This document shows, one piece after another, positions 8,901 to 15,669 of a DNA stretch of 39,020 nt. Each line of letters begins with the position of its first letter. Positions within the stretch are counted from its first letter, which is position 1. The notes beneath the pieces are model-generated. The model had not been told where the DNA came from and did not search any database. It saw nothing but the letters and a program-made list of their open reading frames with translations. Source of the DNA: Deltaproteobacteria bacterium (GTDB taxonomy: Bacteria; Myxococcota_A; UBA796; SXON01); NCBI GenBank assembly GCA_947490345.1, contig CANLGL010000052.1, positions 1 through 39,020 on the forward strand. Direction: 5' to 3'. The translations under genes and the position numbers were made by a program.

Positions 8901-9949
8901 GCCTCGACGTCGCCGGCTCGGATTGGCTGCCCGGAACGATCGCCGCGGTCTACGGTACCGACGATCCCGCCGAGATCGCCGCACGCGAGCTGGCGGCCAC
9001 CGTGCTTGGTGGCCACCCTCGGCAGATTCGTATCGAAGCGGGCCGTGCGTGGTCGCGCCATCGGCCGCTGCGGAGCGTCGGGATCGAGCGGTCTGGCGCT
9101 GGCGTCAACCCGTGCACGGCGCGCCTCGGCACCCTCATCGAATGCGATCTCGATCGTGTCACTCGCTGGTGGCGCCGGCAGCTCGGCACCGGAGAGTGGG
9201 CGGGAGAGGCCGTACTCGCCGCACTGGCGGGCGCTTGGCTTGCCGAGCTCCGCGTGGTCGACCCGGAGGCCCTCGCCGCCGTCGACGGGCCCGTCCTCTT
9301 CCTCGCAAACCACGAGAGCTACTTGGAGAGCGTGCTCTTCACCGCCTTTGCCGCGGCGATCTGCGATCGCCCGCTTCGTGCGCTCGCCAAGGTCGAGCAT
9401 CAGCCGCGGTGGTTGGGCCAACTTCACGCCGCGATGACCAGCTACCCAGGGCACCGGGACCCTCCCCGCATCGTCTGGTTCGACCAGGAGCGCCCCGCGT
9501 CGTTGCGGCCCGTCCTGGCAGCGGTGCCGCGCAACGTGTCGCTCCTGGCGCACGTCGAGGGCACGCGTCAGGTGCAGACCGGCGCCCGGATCGAAAAGGT
9601 GTCGTCGATCTGGACCGACCTCGCGCTCGAGCGCGGTTGGGCGATCGTCCCGGTGGCCTTCCGCGGCGGCGTCAACGGCGCGCGCACCGACATTCCGGTC
9701 GGACCCCAGGTCCACATCATCGGCGCCCCCGTCCTCGCGAGCACGCTGGCCGCCATGCCCTACGCCGAGCGACGGCAGCACGTTGCCACCGCGATCGATG
9801 CCTTGGGAACCGACGTGGTTGCGCCGACGGGCGTGCCCCGTGCGGTCGAGGTGCCTGGAGCGGAACTGCTGCGGGTGATCGAAGCCGCTGGCGCTCTGGA
9901 CGGGGCGGATGCGGCGTGGGCGTCCCGGGTCCGGGCGATCGCGGGCTGA
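2939..9949 (+). CDS. PfaC/Pfa3-like polyunsaturated fatty acid synthase subunit: KS-CLF-DH-DH-(PKS DH-like)-AGPAT
   Basis: The protein has 2336 residues. KS (1-420) has all catalytic residues: Cys172 in DAACASS, His307 in HATGT and His340 in NFGH. A compact chain-length-factor-like domain (about 434-695) has MPNIVANRLG, and Ala-Glu-Glu (562-564) where a KS has Cys. A Pro/Ala-rich linker (696-965) follows. Four FabA-type hot-dogs form two dehydratases: about 965-1136 plus 1160-1345 (His1236, Asp1250), and 1383-1548 plus 1581-1720 (His1612, Glu1626). Region 1726-1965 resembles a PKS dehydratase (LFHGPGFQ) without a clear N-terminal catalytic His motif. About 2081-2305 is a 1-acylglycerol-3-phosphate acyltransferase domain with NHESYLE (His2125, HX4E rather than HX4D) and EGTR (2207-2210). 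The domain order matches myxobacterial Pfa3 but lacks its internal AT. ACP, KR, MAT and ER partners are absent here. The expected role is to dehydrate and isomerise growing acyl chains and transfer the product. It precedes oleA by 80 nt. Confidence 0.88.
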   Translation: MTRTPIAITGAACLLPGAPDVAAFTRLVLDGIDAVGDAPEGRFGVPNGRVRGNGVDQAWSLAGGYVAPGPLDLGAAVPDVERLDLLTRWLLHCSRLALRDSAPASGPLSVRTGAVFGNLSFPSDGMARWGQGLAEGTDPGDPRNHFMSGLPAQIVGRALGLDAGTTCVDAACASSLYALKLACDALAFGRADRMLAGAVQRADSLFLHVGFSRLGAMSKTGQSRPFHAEADGLVPAEGCVVFTLRRLADAVENGEPILGVIRGIGLSNDGRGKSLLAPSSEGQVRAMRSALGEAAWEPAAVQLFECHATGTQTGDRVELESLRAVYPGGPIGSLKSNFGHLITAAGAAGLLKVLIGMRESTMPRTLHGDAGPEGVAPFALLSEPRAWDAAADGVRRAAVSAFGFGGNNGHLLVEDWAPGRAVTPTAVATPRRPLAVLALAEQRGGGEVVVPIEGLRSPPADIAASLAQQALALGLGRDAWETARLQPERGRVGIYVGMACDGRITRWGHRWRLVHGDRAHAQLDEIAPPLRAEHVVGTMPNIVANRLGVQVDAAGPGFTLSAEELSGFRALDAAWDALERGEIDVALVGAVDVASDPRALAARTALGRTDAQADAGVMLVLSRGDDAAGGRVLATLCEDLEGPVLRPHPPRHGAADAMVVLADAIHRSGDHVVQIASLGGERASVGVRSAGHAAKVKAAKKTGPSVRVPMHPPEWMNQEPPSMAEIRVLPRPPALVPVSRSPGNVAPAPVVNRAPVVPTAPTPAALWPAPAAPAPVATSSAGWEAGFAAWRRAVGSTHGGFLEGQAAMHAAFLHAHSTMTSALLQAARSGTVTLEAPPIVAPAAVPLAPAAVWRPPEPAPTTLPLPSAPTPTPGGGANVVTLSAQRVHPEGGDREGVPPLQHVTLSAQRVHPEGGERPPGRVSNATGSRRPEPAEGGGSGAVGGHREGVPHLQELSRAELEMGANGSLTTIFGPRFAELDAYTRLVRMPEPPLLLADRVLGIEGPVLVLGKGRITTETDITADAWYLHDGRMPAGLMIESGQADLLLGSWQGIDFLNKGERIYRLLGCTLTYQGELPKIGETLRYDIRIDQHAKLGDVRMFFFRYDCWVGDAPRLSVSEGQAGFFTDEELANSGGCLWDAVTHQPGDGRVDPPEATSTRTSLDRDALERLGNGDVAAVFGPSFARAHTHTYTPRLPADRMLLFDRAELDPMGGPWGRGYVRAELDIRPDLWFFHGHFFNDPCMPGTLMFDGCLQAMSLLLTARGHTLRRDGWRFEPAKDMPFKLRCRGQVTPKSKKLVYEVFVTEVSAGPVPRLVAQVLCTIDGLKCFHADPMAVELVPDWPLSRPELAHWLDAGKAHTGPPLAADWPSLLACGWGRPSHAFGEMYARYDSPRRVARLPGPPYHFMSRVLSTTGQKGAREQGSSALVEYDVPPDAWYFGDNGHPVMPYAVLLEAALQPCGWLASWSGCGVADDDVLFRNLDGSTTIHREITPRTGMITTSTTLTRISKSAGMVLVTFVVAVTDSEGPILEMNTVFGFFPPAAFENQVGVGSTPGERARLAAPGTSIAIPRQGDSPAGAGGRMRLLERAYRGADGWYRGEMDVSADQWFFKAHFFQDPVQPGSLGIEALIHVLQVAMVDRGLASKLVKPRFEPVANGQALTWKYRGQVVPECRLVQTEVRILEVIDEPAGVLAVAEGHLWVDGKKIYTMPRFSVRLVEDDRPAMVRLPVPVDHRPTWTLPATAMLTMAMHALARTGADVLEGGVALRWLTFPDDQPRDVPIRHLPDGSVILGPQDAPFFRARVGGDRSIPAVPALLGAVADDTSGDTVYASGVLFHGPGFQALDHFISRGDNGATAVLKGGLAPDVLLDGMTHVVPHDGMERWFDVAPGKAAYPACLRRLVLAGPLPSVRARVEARAIGVEKGRPVVGLWLYSDTSDTCIAYQELEEVLLPKGRIGEAPSALRRQFLQGHAVPDVSLSRITEGTATLSGLDVAGSDWLPGTIAAVYGTDDPAEIAARELAATVLGGHPRQIRIEAGRAWSRHRPLRSVGIERSGAGVNPCTARLGTLIECDLDRVTRWWRRQLGTGEWAGEAVLAALAGAWLAELRVVDPEALAAVDGPVLFLANHESYLESVLFTAFAAAICDRPLRALAKVEHQPRWLGQLHAAMTSYPGHRDPPRIVWFDQERPASLRPVLAAVPRNVSLLAHVEGTRQVQTGARIEKVSSIWTDLALERGWAIVPVAFRGGVNGARTDIPVGPQVHIIGAPVLASTLAAMPYAERRQHVATAIDALGTDVVAPTGVPRAVEVPGAELLRVIEAAGALDGADAAWASRVRAIAG
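5575..5616 (+). repeat. 42-bp direct repeat, copy 1, in the synthase linker
   Basis: A 42-bp unit beginning TGTGACGCTG and ending GGGGGAGA recurs identically 69 bp (23 codons) later, at 5644-5685, so both copies read in the same frame as part of the interdomain linker. Confidence 0.85.
5644..5685 (+). repeat. 42-bp direct repeat, copy 2, in the synthase linker
   Basis: Second identical copy of the unit at 5575-5616. It is followed by a long palindrome (5692-5720). A further 17-bp unit, ACCGCGAAGGGGTGCCC, occurs at 5616-5632 and again at 5772-5788. Confidence 0.85.
5692..5720 (+). repeat. REP-like palindrome inside coding sequence
   Basis: Arms ACCCGG-G-CGCGTT and AACGCG-A-CCGGGT flank an AGC loop: 12 pairs with one mismatch. 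A second hairpin (GGGGCACC against GGGTGCCCC) lies near 5767-5790. Palindromes of this kind are typical of intergenic dispersed repeats rather than coding DNA. Here they are translated in frame. Confidence 0.6.
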
Positions 9950-10029
9950 TACCGCCCGGTGACCCCGCGGACGTTTCCAAGACATTCCCGTGCGATCGGG
10001 GGGAAGACGGGATAGCCGGCGGCCCGCCA

Positions 10030-11049
10030 ATGCTCTTTAGTCGCGTCGCAATTGAATCCGTTGCCTACGAGCTCGCCCCACAGCGAGTCTCGTCCTCGCA
10101 ACTCGAAGAACGGCTGAACGGGGCCCTGGTGCGGATGCGGCTGCCACCCAAGCCGATTGAGCTCCTGACCGGAATCACCGAGCGCGGCTTCTGGGACAGC
10201 GGCACGCGGGTGCACGAGGTCGCTACCCGCGCGGCGAAAAAGGCCATCGCCAAGAGCGGTGTCGATCCGGCTCGAATCGGGCTGTTGCTGAACACCTCGG
10301 TCTGCAAGGACTACCTCGAGCCATCGATGGCGTCGTTGGTCCATGGTGATCTCGGTCTGCCCGCCACCTGCCGCAATCTCGACATCGCGAACGCTTGTCT
10401 GGGCTTCATCAACGGAATCGAATACGCCGGGCAACTCATCGAAGCCGGCGTCATCGACCACGCGCTGGTCGTCGATGGGGAAAGCGCCGGGGAGATCGTC
10501 GACACTACGATTCGCCGCCTTCACGAGCCGCAGAGCACGCCGCAGGACTTCTGGGACAATTTCGCGACCTTTACCCTGGGTAGTGCTGCAGTGGCCATGG
10601 TTCTCTCGCGGGCCGACCTCTCGTCCAGCACCCATCGCGTCAACGGCAGCGTCGCCCTCGCCGATACGGCCAACAATCGCCTTTGCCTGGGCACCCCGGA
10701 CCGCATGGTGACCGACAGCACCCGGTTGCTCAAGGCGGGGGTAAGCCTCGCACGCCGCACCTGGGACACGGCCTCTACGACCTTACCGAACTGGTCGCAC
10801 GCCGGCATCCAACACTACGTGTGTCACCAGGTCGGAAAGGCCCACTTCGTCGCCCTCTGTCAGGCCCTTGAGATCGAGCCCACCCGGTGTCACCTCACCT
10901 ACCCCAACTTCGGCAATGTCGGGCCCGCGGCGGTTCCGCTCACGCTGGCGTTGGCCGCAGATTCCGGCCGGGTGCGCCAGGGCGAACACGTCGCGCTCAT
11001 GGGCATCGGCAGCGGGCTCAACGTCGCGATGATGAGCCTGACCTGGTAG
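10030..11049 (+). CDS. oleA: OleA, thiolase-superfamily acyl-CoA condensing enzyme
   Basis: The product has 339 residues, the usual OleA length. It performs head-to-head Claisen condensation of two fatty acyl-CoAs to a 2-alkyl-3-ketoalkanoate, the first step of long-chain olefin synthesis. The catalytic set is complete: Cys123 (NACLGF), His266 (CHQVGK), Asn296 (PNFGNVG) and Glu97 in KDYLEP. The Glu97-to-Cys123 distance (26) equals that of Glu117 and Cys143 in Xanthomonas OleA. I chose ATG 10030 because the protein then starts with MLFSRVAIES, as in homologues; the frame is open further upstream but overlaps the synthase gene. No strong Shine-Dalgarno is seen, so it may be read with the synthase gene. 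oleB follows after 4 nt. Confidence 0.92.
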   Translation: MLFSRVAIESVAYELAPQRVSSSQLEERLNGALVRMRLPPKPIELLTGITERGFWDSGTRVHEVATRAAKKAIAKSGVDPARIGLLLNTSVCKDYLEPSMASLVHGDLGLPATCRNLDIANACLGFINGIEYAGQLIEAGVIDHALVVDGESAGEIVDTTIRRLHEPQSTPQDFWDNFATFTLGSAAVAMVLSRADLSSSTHRVNGSVALADTANNRLCLGTPDRMVTDSTRLLKAGVSLARRTWDTASTTLPNWSHAGIQHYVCHQVGKAHFVALCQALEIEPTRCHLTYPNFGNVGPAAVPLTLALAADSGRVRQGEHVALMGIGSGLNVAMMSLTW

Positions 11050-11053
11050 TGCG

Positions 11054-11914
11054 ATGAGCGCCGTGGACTGGAAGGCTGAGTACCCGTTCGTCAGCCAATT
11101 CTTGCCCACCCCCTCCGGGCGCATCCATTACATCGACGAAGGCCAGGGTCGACCCGTGCTATTCGTGCACGGAAACCCGACCTGGAGCTTCTATTGGCGT
11201 GCCGCCATCGTCGAGATGCGGACGACACATCGCGCGGTGGCGATCGATCACCTCGGCTGCGGTCTGTCGGATAAACCACAATCGTGGAGCTACCGGCTCT
11301 CCGACCATGTCAAGAACCTGGAAGCGCTGATCGAAGCGCTCGATCTGCGAGACATCACCCTGGTGGTGCACGATTGGGGTGGCGCGATCGGCCTCGGCGC
11401 CGCGGTGGCTCAGCCTGACCGTTTCCGTGATTTTGTCATCACCAACACTGCCGCGTTCCGCTCCCCACACATCCCCGTGCGCATCGCCGCCTGCCGCATC
11501 CCGTTCCTGGGAGAGTTCGCCGTGCGCGGTGCCAACGGATTCGCTGGTGCGGCGGTCCACATGGCCACCGAAAAGGGGCTGTCACCAACCGCGCGGACCG
11601 GGCTCCTCGCGCCCTACGGGAATTGGGCCGACCGCATCGCGACCCACCGGTTCGTGCTCGACATCCCCATGGACGCCAGCCACCCCTCCTGGGAGACTCT
11701 ATCGGCGATCGAGGCTGGTCTTCCCCGGTTGGCCGACAAGCCCATGCGCCTGGTCTGGGGCGAAGCCGACTGGTGTTTCACCCCCTGGTACCGTCAGCAG
11801 TTCGAGGCGCACTTTCCCCACGCGCGGTCGTTCCCCCTCCCAGGAGTCGGTCACTACGTGGCCGAGGACGCCCGGGATGAGCTGGTGCGCCACGTGCGCG
11901 AGCAGGCCTCGTGA
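11054..11914 (+). CDS. oleB: OleB, beta-lactone decarboxylase (alpha/beta-hydrolase fold)
   Basis: The product has 286 residues and is related to haloalkane dehalogenases. OleB converts the cis-beta-lactone made by OleC into a cis-olefin and CO2. Visible features are the oxyanion-loop HGNPTW, the nucleophile elbow HDWGG with Asp107, and the catalytic His267 in GVGHYV. In some organisms OleB and OleC are fused. Here they are separate, but the frames overlap by the tetranucleotide GTGA, which implies translational coupling. Confidence 0.9.
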   Translation: MSAVDWKAEYPFVSQFLPTPSGRIHYIDEGQGRPVLFVHGNPTWSFYWRAAIVEMRTTHRAVAIDHLGCGLSDKPQSWSYRLSDHVKNLEALIEALDLRDITLVVHDWGGAIGLGAAVAQPDRFRDFVITNTAAFRSPHIPVRIAACRIPFLGEFAVRGANGFAGAAVHMATEKGLSPTARTGLLAPYGNWADRIATHRFVLDIPMDASHPSWETLSAIEAGLPRLADKPMRLVWGEADWCFTPWYRQQFEAHFPHARSFPLPGVGHYVAEDARDELVRHVREQAS

Positions 11915-13446
11915 ACGTCGCCCACCTGTTGGAGCTGGCCGCCAAAGAGCGCGGCGACGCGCCCGCAGTGGTGATGGCCGCCACGGGCGAGAGCATCTCT
12001 TTCTTCGACCTCCACTGGCAATCGGGGGCCATGGCGAAGGGGCTGGTGATGAACTCCATCACGCCCGGCGACCGCGCGTTGGTGATGGTTCGACCCGGGA
12101 TCCAGCTGATCCTGGTCGTCTGGGCCTGCTTCAAGGCGGGAGTCATCCCGGTGCTCATCGATCCGGGGATGGGCGCCGGCAACTTCCTGAAGTGTGTCGG
12201 GCGCATCCGGCCGGCGGCGCTTATCGGCATTCCCGAAGCGCACTTCTTGTCCTACGTGACACCCTGGGCGTGGCCGAACCTCCAGAACCGGGTGTACACA
12301 ACGTGGAAGGCGGGCTTGTTCGGGCCGACGATCACTGAGCTCATCGGCAGTCCCGGCGTCGACAAGCCAAGGACCGTCCTGCCAGAGGATACCGCAGCCA
12401 TCCTGTTCACCTCGGGCAGCACCGGCCCCGCCAAAGGTGTCATCTACACCCATGGGAACTTCAGTGCGCAGGTCGTCTCGCTTCGCGAGACGTATGGCTA
12501 CCGCTCAGGCCAGATCGACGTGGCCGCGTTCCCTCCATTCTCGCTGTTTGACGCGGCACTCGGCATGACCAGCGTCATCCCCGACCTGGACGCCGCCAAC
12601 ATGGCGGCCACGCGGCCCGAGAAGATCGCCGAGGCGATCACCCGCTACGGCGCCCATAATGTCTTCGGCAGTCCGGTCATCTGGCGGACGTTTGCCCCCT
12701 GGGCTGCGGCACGCGGTCTGACCTTTCCCACCGTAGAACGCCTGATGATCGCCGGCGCAAGCGTACCGCCCGCGCTCATCGCCCAGCTCCGGTCATTGTT
12801 GCCCAATGGTGACGTCGGCACACCCTACGGCGCCACCGAGGCCTTGCCCGTGGCCACGGTGTGGGGTCGCGACATCGAACGTCATGCACCCGCCTCGGCC
12901 AACGGCGCAGGCACGTGTGTCGGCAAACCCGCCCACGGGGTCGAAGTCCGGGTCCTCGCCATCAGCGATGAGCCCGTCGCTGACGAGAAAGTAGCGACCT
13001 GGCTGCCCCACGGCACCGTGGGTGAACTCTGTGTGCGCGGCCCGGTCGTCACCCAACTCTACGCCGATGACGGGGACGCGACCGAGCGTGCCAAGATACC
13101 CATCGACGAGGACCAGGTCTGGCACCGAATGGGCGACCTCGGCTACCAGGACACCGACGGAAACCTATGGTTGTGCGGGCGGAAGGCCGAAGCGGTTGGC
13201 GAGCTGTACTCCGATTGTATCGAGGGCATCTTCAACCCCTTGTGCGGGCGCACCGCATTGGTTGGCGTGCGTGGCGAGGCCTGGCTCGTCATCGAAGGGC
13301 CCGCGGATCCGGCGCTCGCGAAGCGGGTCCTCGACCACGGGCGTGTCAAGCGCGTGCTCTTCCATCCGAGTTTCCCCGTCGACAAACGCCACGCCAGCAA
13401 GATCCATCGGCGGACGCTGGCGGAGTGGGCGGCGAAACAGGGGTAG
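11911..13446 (+). CDS. oleC: OleC, beta-lactone synthetase (ANL superfamily)
   Basis: The product has 511 residues and starts with GTG inside the oleB stop. The ATP-binding loop FTSGSTGPAKGV (about 166-177), the GDLGY motif before the C-terminal domain, and the terminal PVDKRHASKI with the expected A10 Lys497 are all present. OleC adenylates the 2-alkyl-3-hydroxy acid and closes a beta-lactone. The context (oleA and oleB upstream, oleD downstream) argues for OleC rather than a generic acyl-CoA ligase. Confidence 0.92.
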   Translation: MNVAHLLELAAKERGDAPAVVMAATGESISFFDLHWQSGAMAKGLVMNSITPGDRALVMVRPGIQLILVVWACFKAGVIPVLIDPGMGAGNFLKCVGRIRPAALIGIPEAHFLSYVTPWAWPNLQNRVYTTWKAGLFGPTITELIGSPGVDKPRTVLPEDTAAILFTSGSTGPAKGVIYTHGNFSAQVVSLRETYGYRSGQIDVAAFPPFSLFDAALGMTSVIPDLDAANMAATRPEKIAEAITRYGAHNVFGSPVIWRTFAPWAAARGLTFPTVERLMIAGASVPPALIAQLRSLLPNGDVGTPYGATEALPVATVWGRDIERHAPASANGAGTCVGKPAHGVEVRVLAISDEPVADEKVATWLPHGTVGELCVRGPVVTQLYADDGDATERAKIPIDEDQVWHRMGDLGYQDTDGNLWLCGRKAEAVGELYSDCIEGIFNPLCGRTALVGVRGEAWLVIEGPADPALAKRVLDHGRVKRVLFHPSFPVDKRHASKIHRRTLAEWAAKQG

Positions 13447-13523
13447 AGTAACCATAGACAGGGGGAAGCGGCCTGCGCGGGCGTTTCATGGCTTTGGGAG
13501 CCGCGCCACGCGGCATGGCGAAC

Positions 13524-13529
13524 TATGTT
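13524..13529 (+). promoter_or_regulatory. TATGTT -10-like box, leaderless-type spacing
   Basis: TATGTT ends 6 nt before ATG 13536 with no Shine-Dalgarno. It would give the lipoprotein-oleD pair its own promoter within the ole cluster. Confidence 0.4.
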
Positions 13530-13535
13530 GCGCCC

Positions 13536-14021
13536 ATGCGTACGATGCTGTTCACGCCCTGGCTTCTGATGCTCGCAGGCTGCCCGGTCCCGAAGGACCC
13601 GATCGACACCAGCACGTCCGACGCCGGTGACCCCGACTCGGGCGGCGACACCGGCACCGACACCAGTACCGACACGTCCACCGACACCGGAATTGATACC
13701 TCGATGGACACGTCGGCCGATACATCAATCGATACATCGACTGATACATCGACTGATACATCGACCGACACCGGGAAAGACACCGGGACCGACACGAGCG
13801 GCGACACCAGCGTGAGCTCCGACGAGTGTTCAGCCTCGAACGAGTGTGTAATCTATGCATGCTTCTGCGGAGAGTGCACGGACGCAGACATCCAATGTGT
13901 CACCCAGACCTGGGCCGATGCCAACGCCTGCATGCTCGGCTGCCCCTCGTCCGAGTGCCCCGCGCTTGAAACGGCCGTGTGCACCTGTGATGCTGGCTCC
14001 GGAGCCTGCGTCAAAGGATGA
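13536..14021 (+). CDS. Asp-Thr repeat lipoprotein embedded in the ole cluster
   Basis: The product has 161 residues. It starts with MRTMLF and a lipobox LAGC (Cys16), so it is probably a lipoprotein. Residues about 30-85 are a low-complexity run of DT(S/G/A)-type units, likely an extended surface linker. The C-terminal 70 residues hold about 11 Cys and should form a disulfide-rich domain. Its stop overlaps the oleD start (ATGA), so it is translationally coupled to a metabolic enzyme, which is odd for a surface lipoprotein. It is not a known Ole component. An in-frame ATG at 13488 is possible but would put the signal peptide internally. Confidence 0.75.
   Translation: MRTMLFTPWLLMLAGCPVPKDPIDTSTSDAGDPDSGGDTGTDTSTDTSTDTGIDTSMDTSADTSIDTSTDTSTDTSTDTGKDTGTDTSGDTSVSSDECSASNECVIYACFCGECTDADIQCVTQTWADANACMLGCPSSECPALETAVCTCDAGSGACVKG
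13731..13766 (+). repeat. 12-bp tandem repeat encoding DTST
   Basis: GATACATCGACT at 13731 and 13743, then a one-base variant at 13755. The near-identical DNA suggests recent slippage within the longer, more degenerate Asp-Thr region. Confidence 0.85.
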
Positions 14022-14983
14022 GGGCCTTCGTCACCGGCGGGCATGGGTTCCTCGGCGCGGAGCTGGTGCGCCAGCTTCGGCAGGAGGGTCATGAGGCCAC
14101 CGCCGCCTCGCGCCAGTCGGGGGTGGACATTCTCGATCGCGCCGCGTTGACGGAGGCGATGGTCGGCCACGATGTCGTCTTCCATGTTGCCGCGAAGGCG
14201 GGCGTGTGGGGGCCGGCTGCAGACTTCGTGGCCGCCAACGTGACCGGCACCGAGAACGTGCTCGCCGCGGCGCGTGCAGCGGGCGTGGGCCGCCTGATCT
14301 ACACCAGCTCGCCGAGCGTCGTCTTTGACGGCAGAGACCACCTCGACGCGGGCAACGACCTGCCCTACCCCAGCCGCTGGCTGGCTGACTACCCGCGTAC
14401 CAAGGCCCTCGCGGAGCAGTTGGTGCTCGGCGCCAACAGCGCCTCGCTCCGCACGGTAGCGCTGCGTCCCCATCTCATCTACGGCCCCGGGGATCCCCAT
14501 TTGCTCCCGCGCCTCCTGGCTCGTGCTCGAGCGCGGCGCCTCCGCATCGTCGGCAAAGGCGACAATCGGGTGTCGCTCACCTATGTCAAAAACGCCGCGG
14601 CCGCCCACTTGCAGGCTGCCATCGCGCTCGCCGAGCCGGACTCCCACGCCGCGGGCCGCGCCTTTTTCGTCAACGACGAGGAGCCGGTCTTGCTCTGGGA
14701 GTGGCTGGGGGAGGTGTTCGCGGGAATGGCGATCGCTCCGGTGCGCGGGCATGTGCCCGCGGCGCTCGCCTACGCCCTGGGGGGCGCCGCGGAGTGGGTG
14801 TGGCGCACGTTCTCGCTCGGCGGAGAGCCGCCGATGACGCGCTTTGTGGCCCGGCAACTCGCCACCTCCCACACCTACTCGCTGCAGCCGGCCCGGGCGG
14901 CGTTCGGGTACGCGCCGCCAGTGGCGGGGGCGGTGGCTTTGGCTGAGACGTTGGGCTGGCTGAAGGCGGAAGCGAGCGCATGA
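14018..14983 (+). CDS. oleD: OleD, NADPH-dependent 2-alkyl-3-ketoalkanoate reductase (extended SDR)
   Basis: The product has 321 residues. The N-terminal Rossmann motif is VTGGHGFLG, followed later by YTSSPSVVFDG and the catalytic YPRTK (Tyr125, Lys129), as in 3-beta-HSD-like epimerases/reductases. OleD reduces the unstable OleA product to the 3-hydroxy acid used by OleC. In many genomes oleD directly follows oleC; here a lipoprotein gene intervenes and overlaps it by ATGA. The set oleA-oleB-oleC-oleD is complete. Confidence 0.9.
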   Translation: MRAFVTGGHGFLGAELVRQLRQEGHEATAASRQSGVDILDRAALTEAMVGHDVVFHVAAKAGVWGPAADFVAANVTGTENVLAAARAAGVGRLIYTSSPSVVFDGRDHLDAGNDLPYPSRWLADYPRTKALAEQLVLGANSASLRTVALRPHLIYGPGDPHLLPRLLARARARRLRIVGKGDNRVSLTYVKNAAAAHLQAAIALAEPDSHAAGRAFFVNDEEPVLLWEWLGEVFAGMAIAPVRGHVPAALAYALGGAAEWVWRTFSLGGEPPMTRFVARQLATSHTYSLQPARAAFGYAPPVAGAVALAETLGWLKAEASA

Positions 14984-14989
14984 TACGCT
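14984..14989 (+). promoter_or_regulatory. TACGCT -10-like box, leaderless-type spacing
   Basis: TACGCT begins directly after the oleD stop codon and ends 5 nt before ATG 14995. There is no Shine-Dalgarno in the gap. Confidence 0.4.
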
Positions 14990-14994
14990 GAGCC

Positions 14995-15462
14995 ATGGCC
15001 GACAACGTCTATGCTCCGCTCCCCACTGACACGACGTCTCCCCTCAGTGACGACGCCCACCAAGCGCTCTTCGGGATGGGGCCGTGGCAGCGACTGATCA
15101 GCGTGGTGACGGCGCTGATGGCGGTGCTGATGTGTTGTGGCGCCGGCTCGATGCTCACGCTGGGCGCGGCGACGAGCGCGGCGGCGGACGCGGGCTTGGG
15201 TGCCATGTCGCTGCCGCTCGCGTTGCTGTACCTGTTCATGGCCGCGCTCTACCTTGCGCCCGCCGCGTTCCTGTGGCGGTCGGCCTCAGCCATCGTGCTC
15301 TTGAAAGAGACCGGCGCCGCGGAGCACGCCACAGCCGCGCTCGTCGCGCAGCGCTCGTTCTGGCGCTTCGTGGGCATCGCGTTCCTGGTGATCATGGGGC
15401 TCTATGCGCTGATTTTGGTGGGCGTGATGGTGATGGCCGTCGTCGGTGCTGCGAACGCTTAG
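14995..15462 (+). CDS. Small integral membrane protein (DUF5362-like)
   Basis: The product has 155 residues. A polar N-terminus with a WQRLI segment is followed by three hydrophobic segments, about 34-60, 71-93 and 122-150. The layout (short cytosolic head, Trp-Arg before the first helix, and an amphipathic LKETG...A loop between helices two and three) resembles DUF5362-type proteins, whose function is unknown. It follows oleD by 11 nt but has its own promoter-like box, so membership of the ole operon is uncertain. Confidence 0.7.
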   Translation: MADNVYAPLPTDTTSPLSDDAHQALFGMGPWQRLISVVTALMAVLMCCGAGSMLTLGAATSAAADAGLGAMSLPLALLYLFMAALYLAPAAFLWRSASAIVLLKETGAAEHATAALVAQRSFWRFVGIAFLVIMGLYALILVGVMVMAVVGAANA

Positions 15463-15464
15463 CA

Positions 15465-15557
15465 TTAGACGGGTACAACCTGCACGCGAACGTGGCCTTC
15501 GCCGCCTCGGACCGGCTTGGACTGGAGCGGCTTTGCCGCTACGTGCTCCGCCCGCTC
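15465..15557 (+). pseudogene. IS91-type transposase fragment (Y2_Tnp C-terminal part)
   Basis: The plus strand reads LDGYNLHANV, then a DRLGLERLCRYVLRP segment. This is the conserved stretch near the C-terminus of IS91-family 'putative transposase' proteins (PF04986). No upstream or downstream transposase sequence is recognisable, so about 31 codons survive. It marks an old transposition or rearrangement. Confidence 0.65.
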
Positions 15558-15669
15558 ACGGCGCGCTCTGCCGCGCGCCTCCGGGGCCGGCTGCGGGACG
15601 CTCGCCGGCTCGTCGCCGGTGTGCCTCGAATGACTCGGCACCGTGTCCCTCCGCGACGCCTGCGGCGTC
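15526..15669 (+). repeat. Cluster of three short perfect hairpins
   Basis: AGCGGC-TTT-GCCGCT (15526-15540), GGCGCGC-TCTGCC-GCGCGCC (about 15559-15578) and GACGCC-TGC-GGCGTC (15655-15669) follow each other in the gene-free stretch 15463-15779. I see no gene there apart from the transposase remnant. The hairpins may be REP-type elements or serve as a transcription stop. Confidence 0.5.

Noticed and set aside
7832..10030. Long minus-strand open frame opposite the DH and AGPAT region
   Set aside because: His/Arg/Gly-rich product without domain signature; the plus-strand reading is clearly real.
13640..13800. Repetitive GA(C/T)AC(A/C) tract as a possible CRISPR or satellite
   Set aside because: It is an in-frame Asp-Thr coding repeat with no spacers of uniform length.
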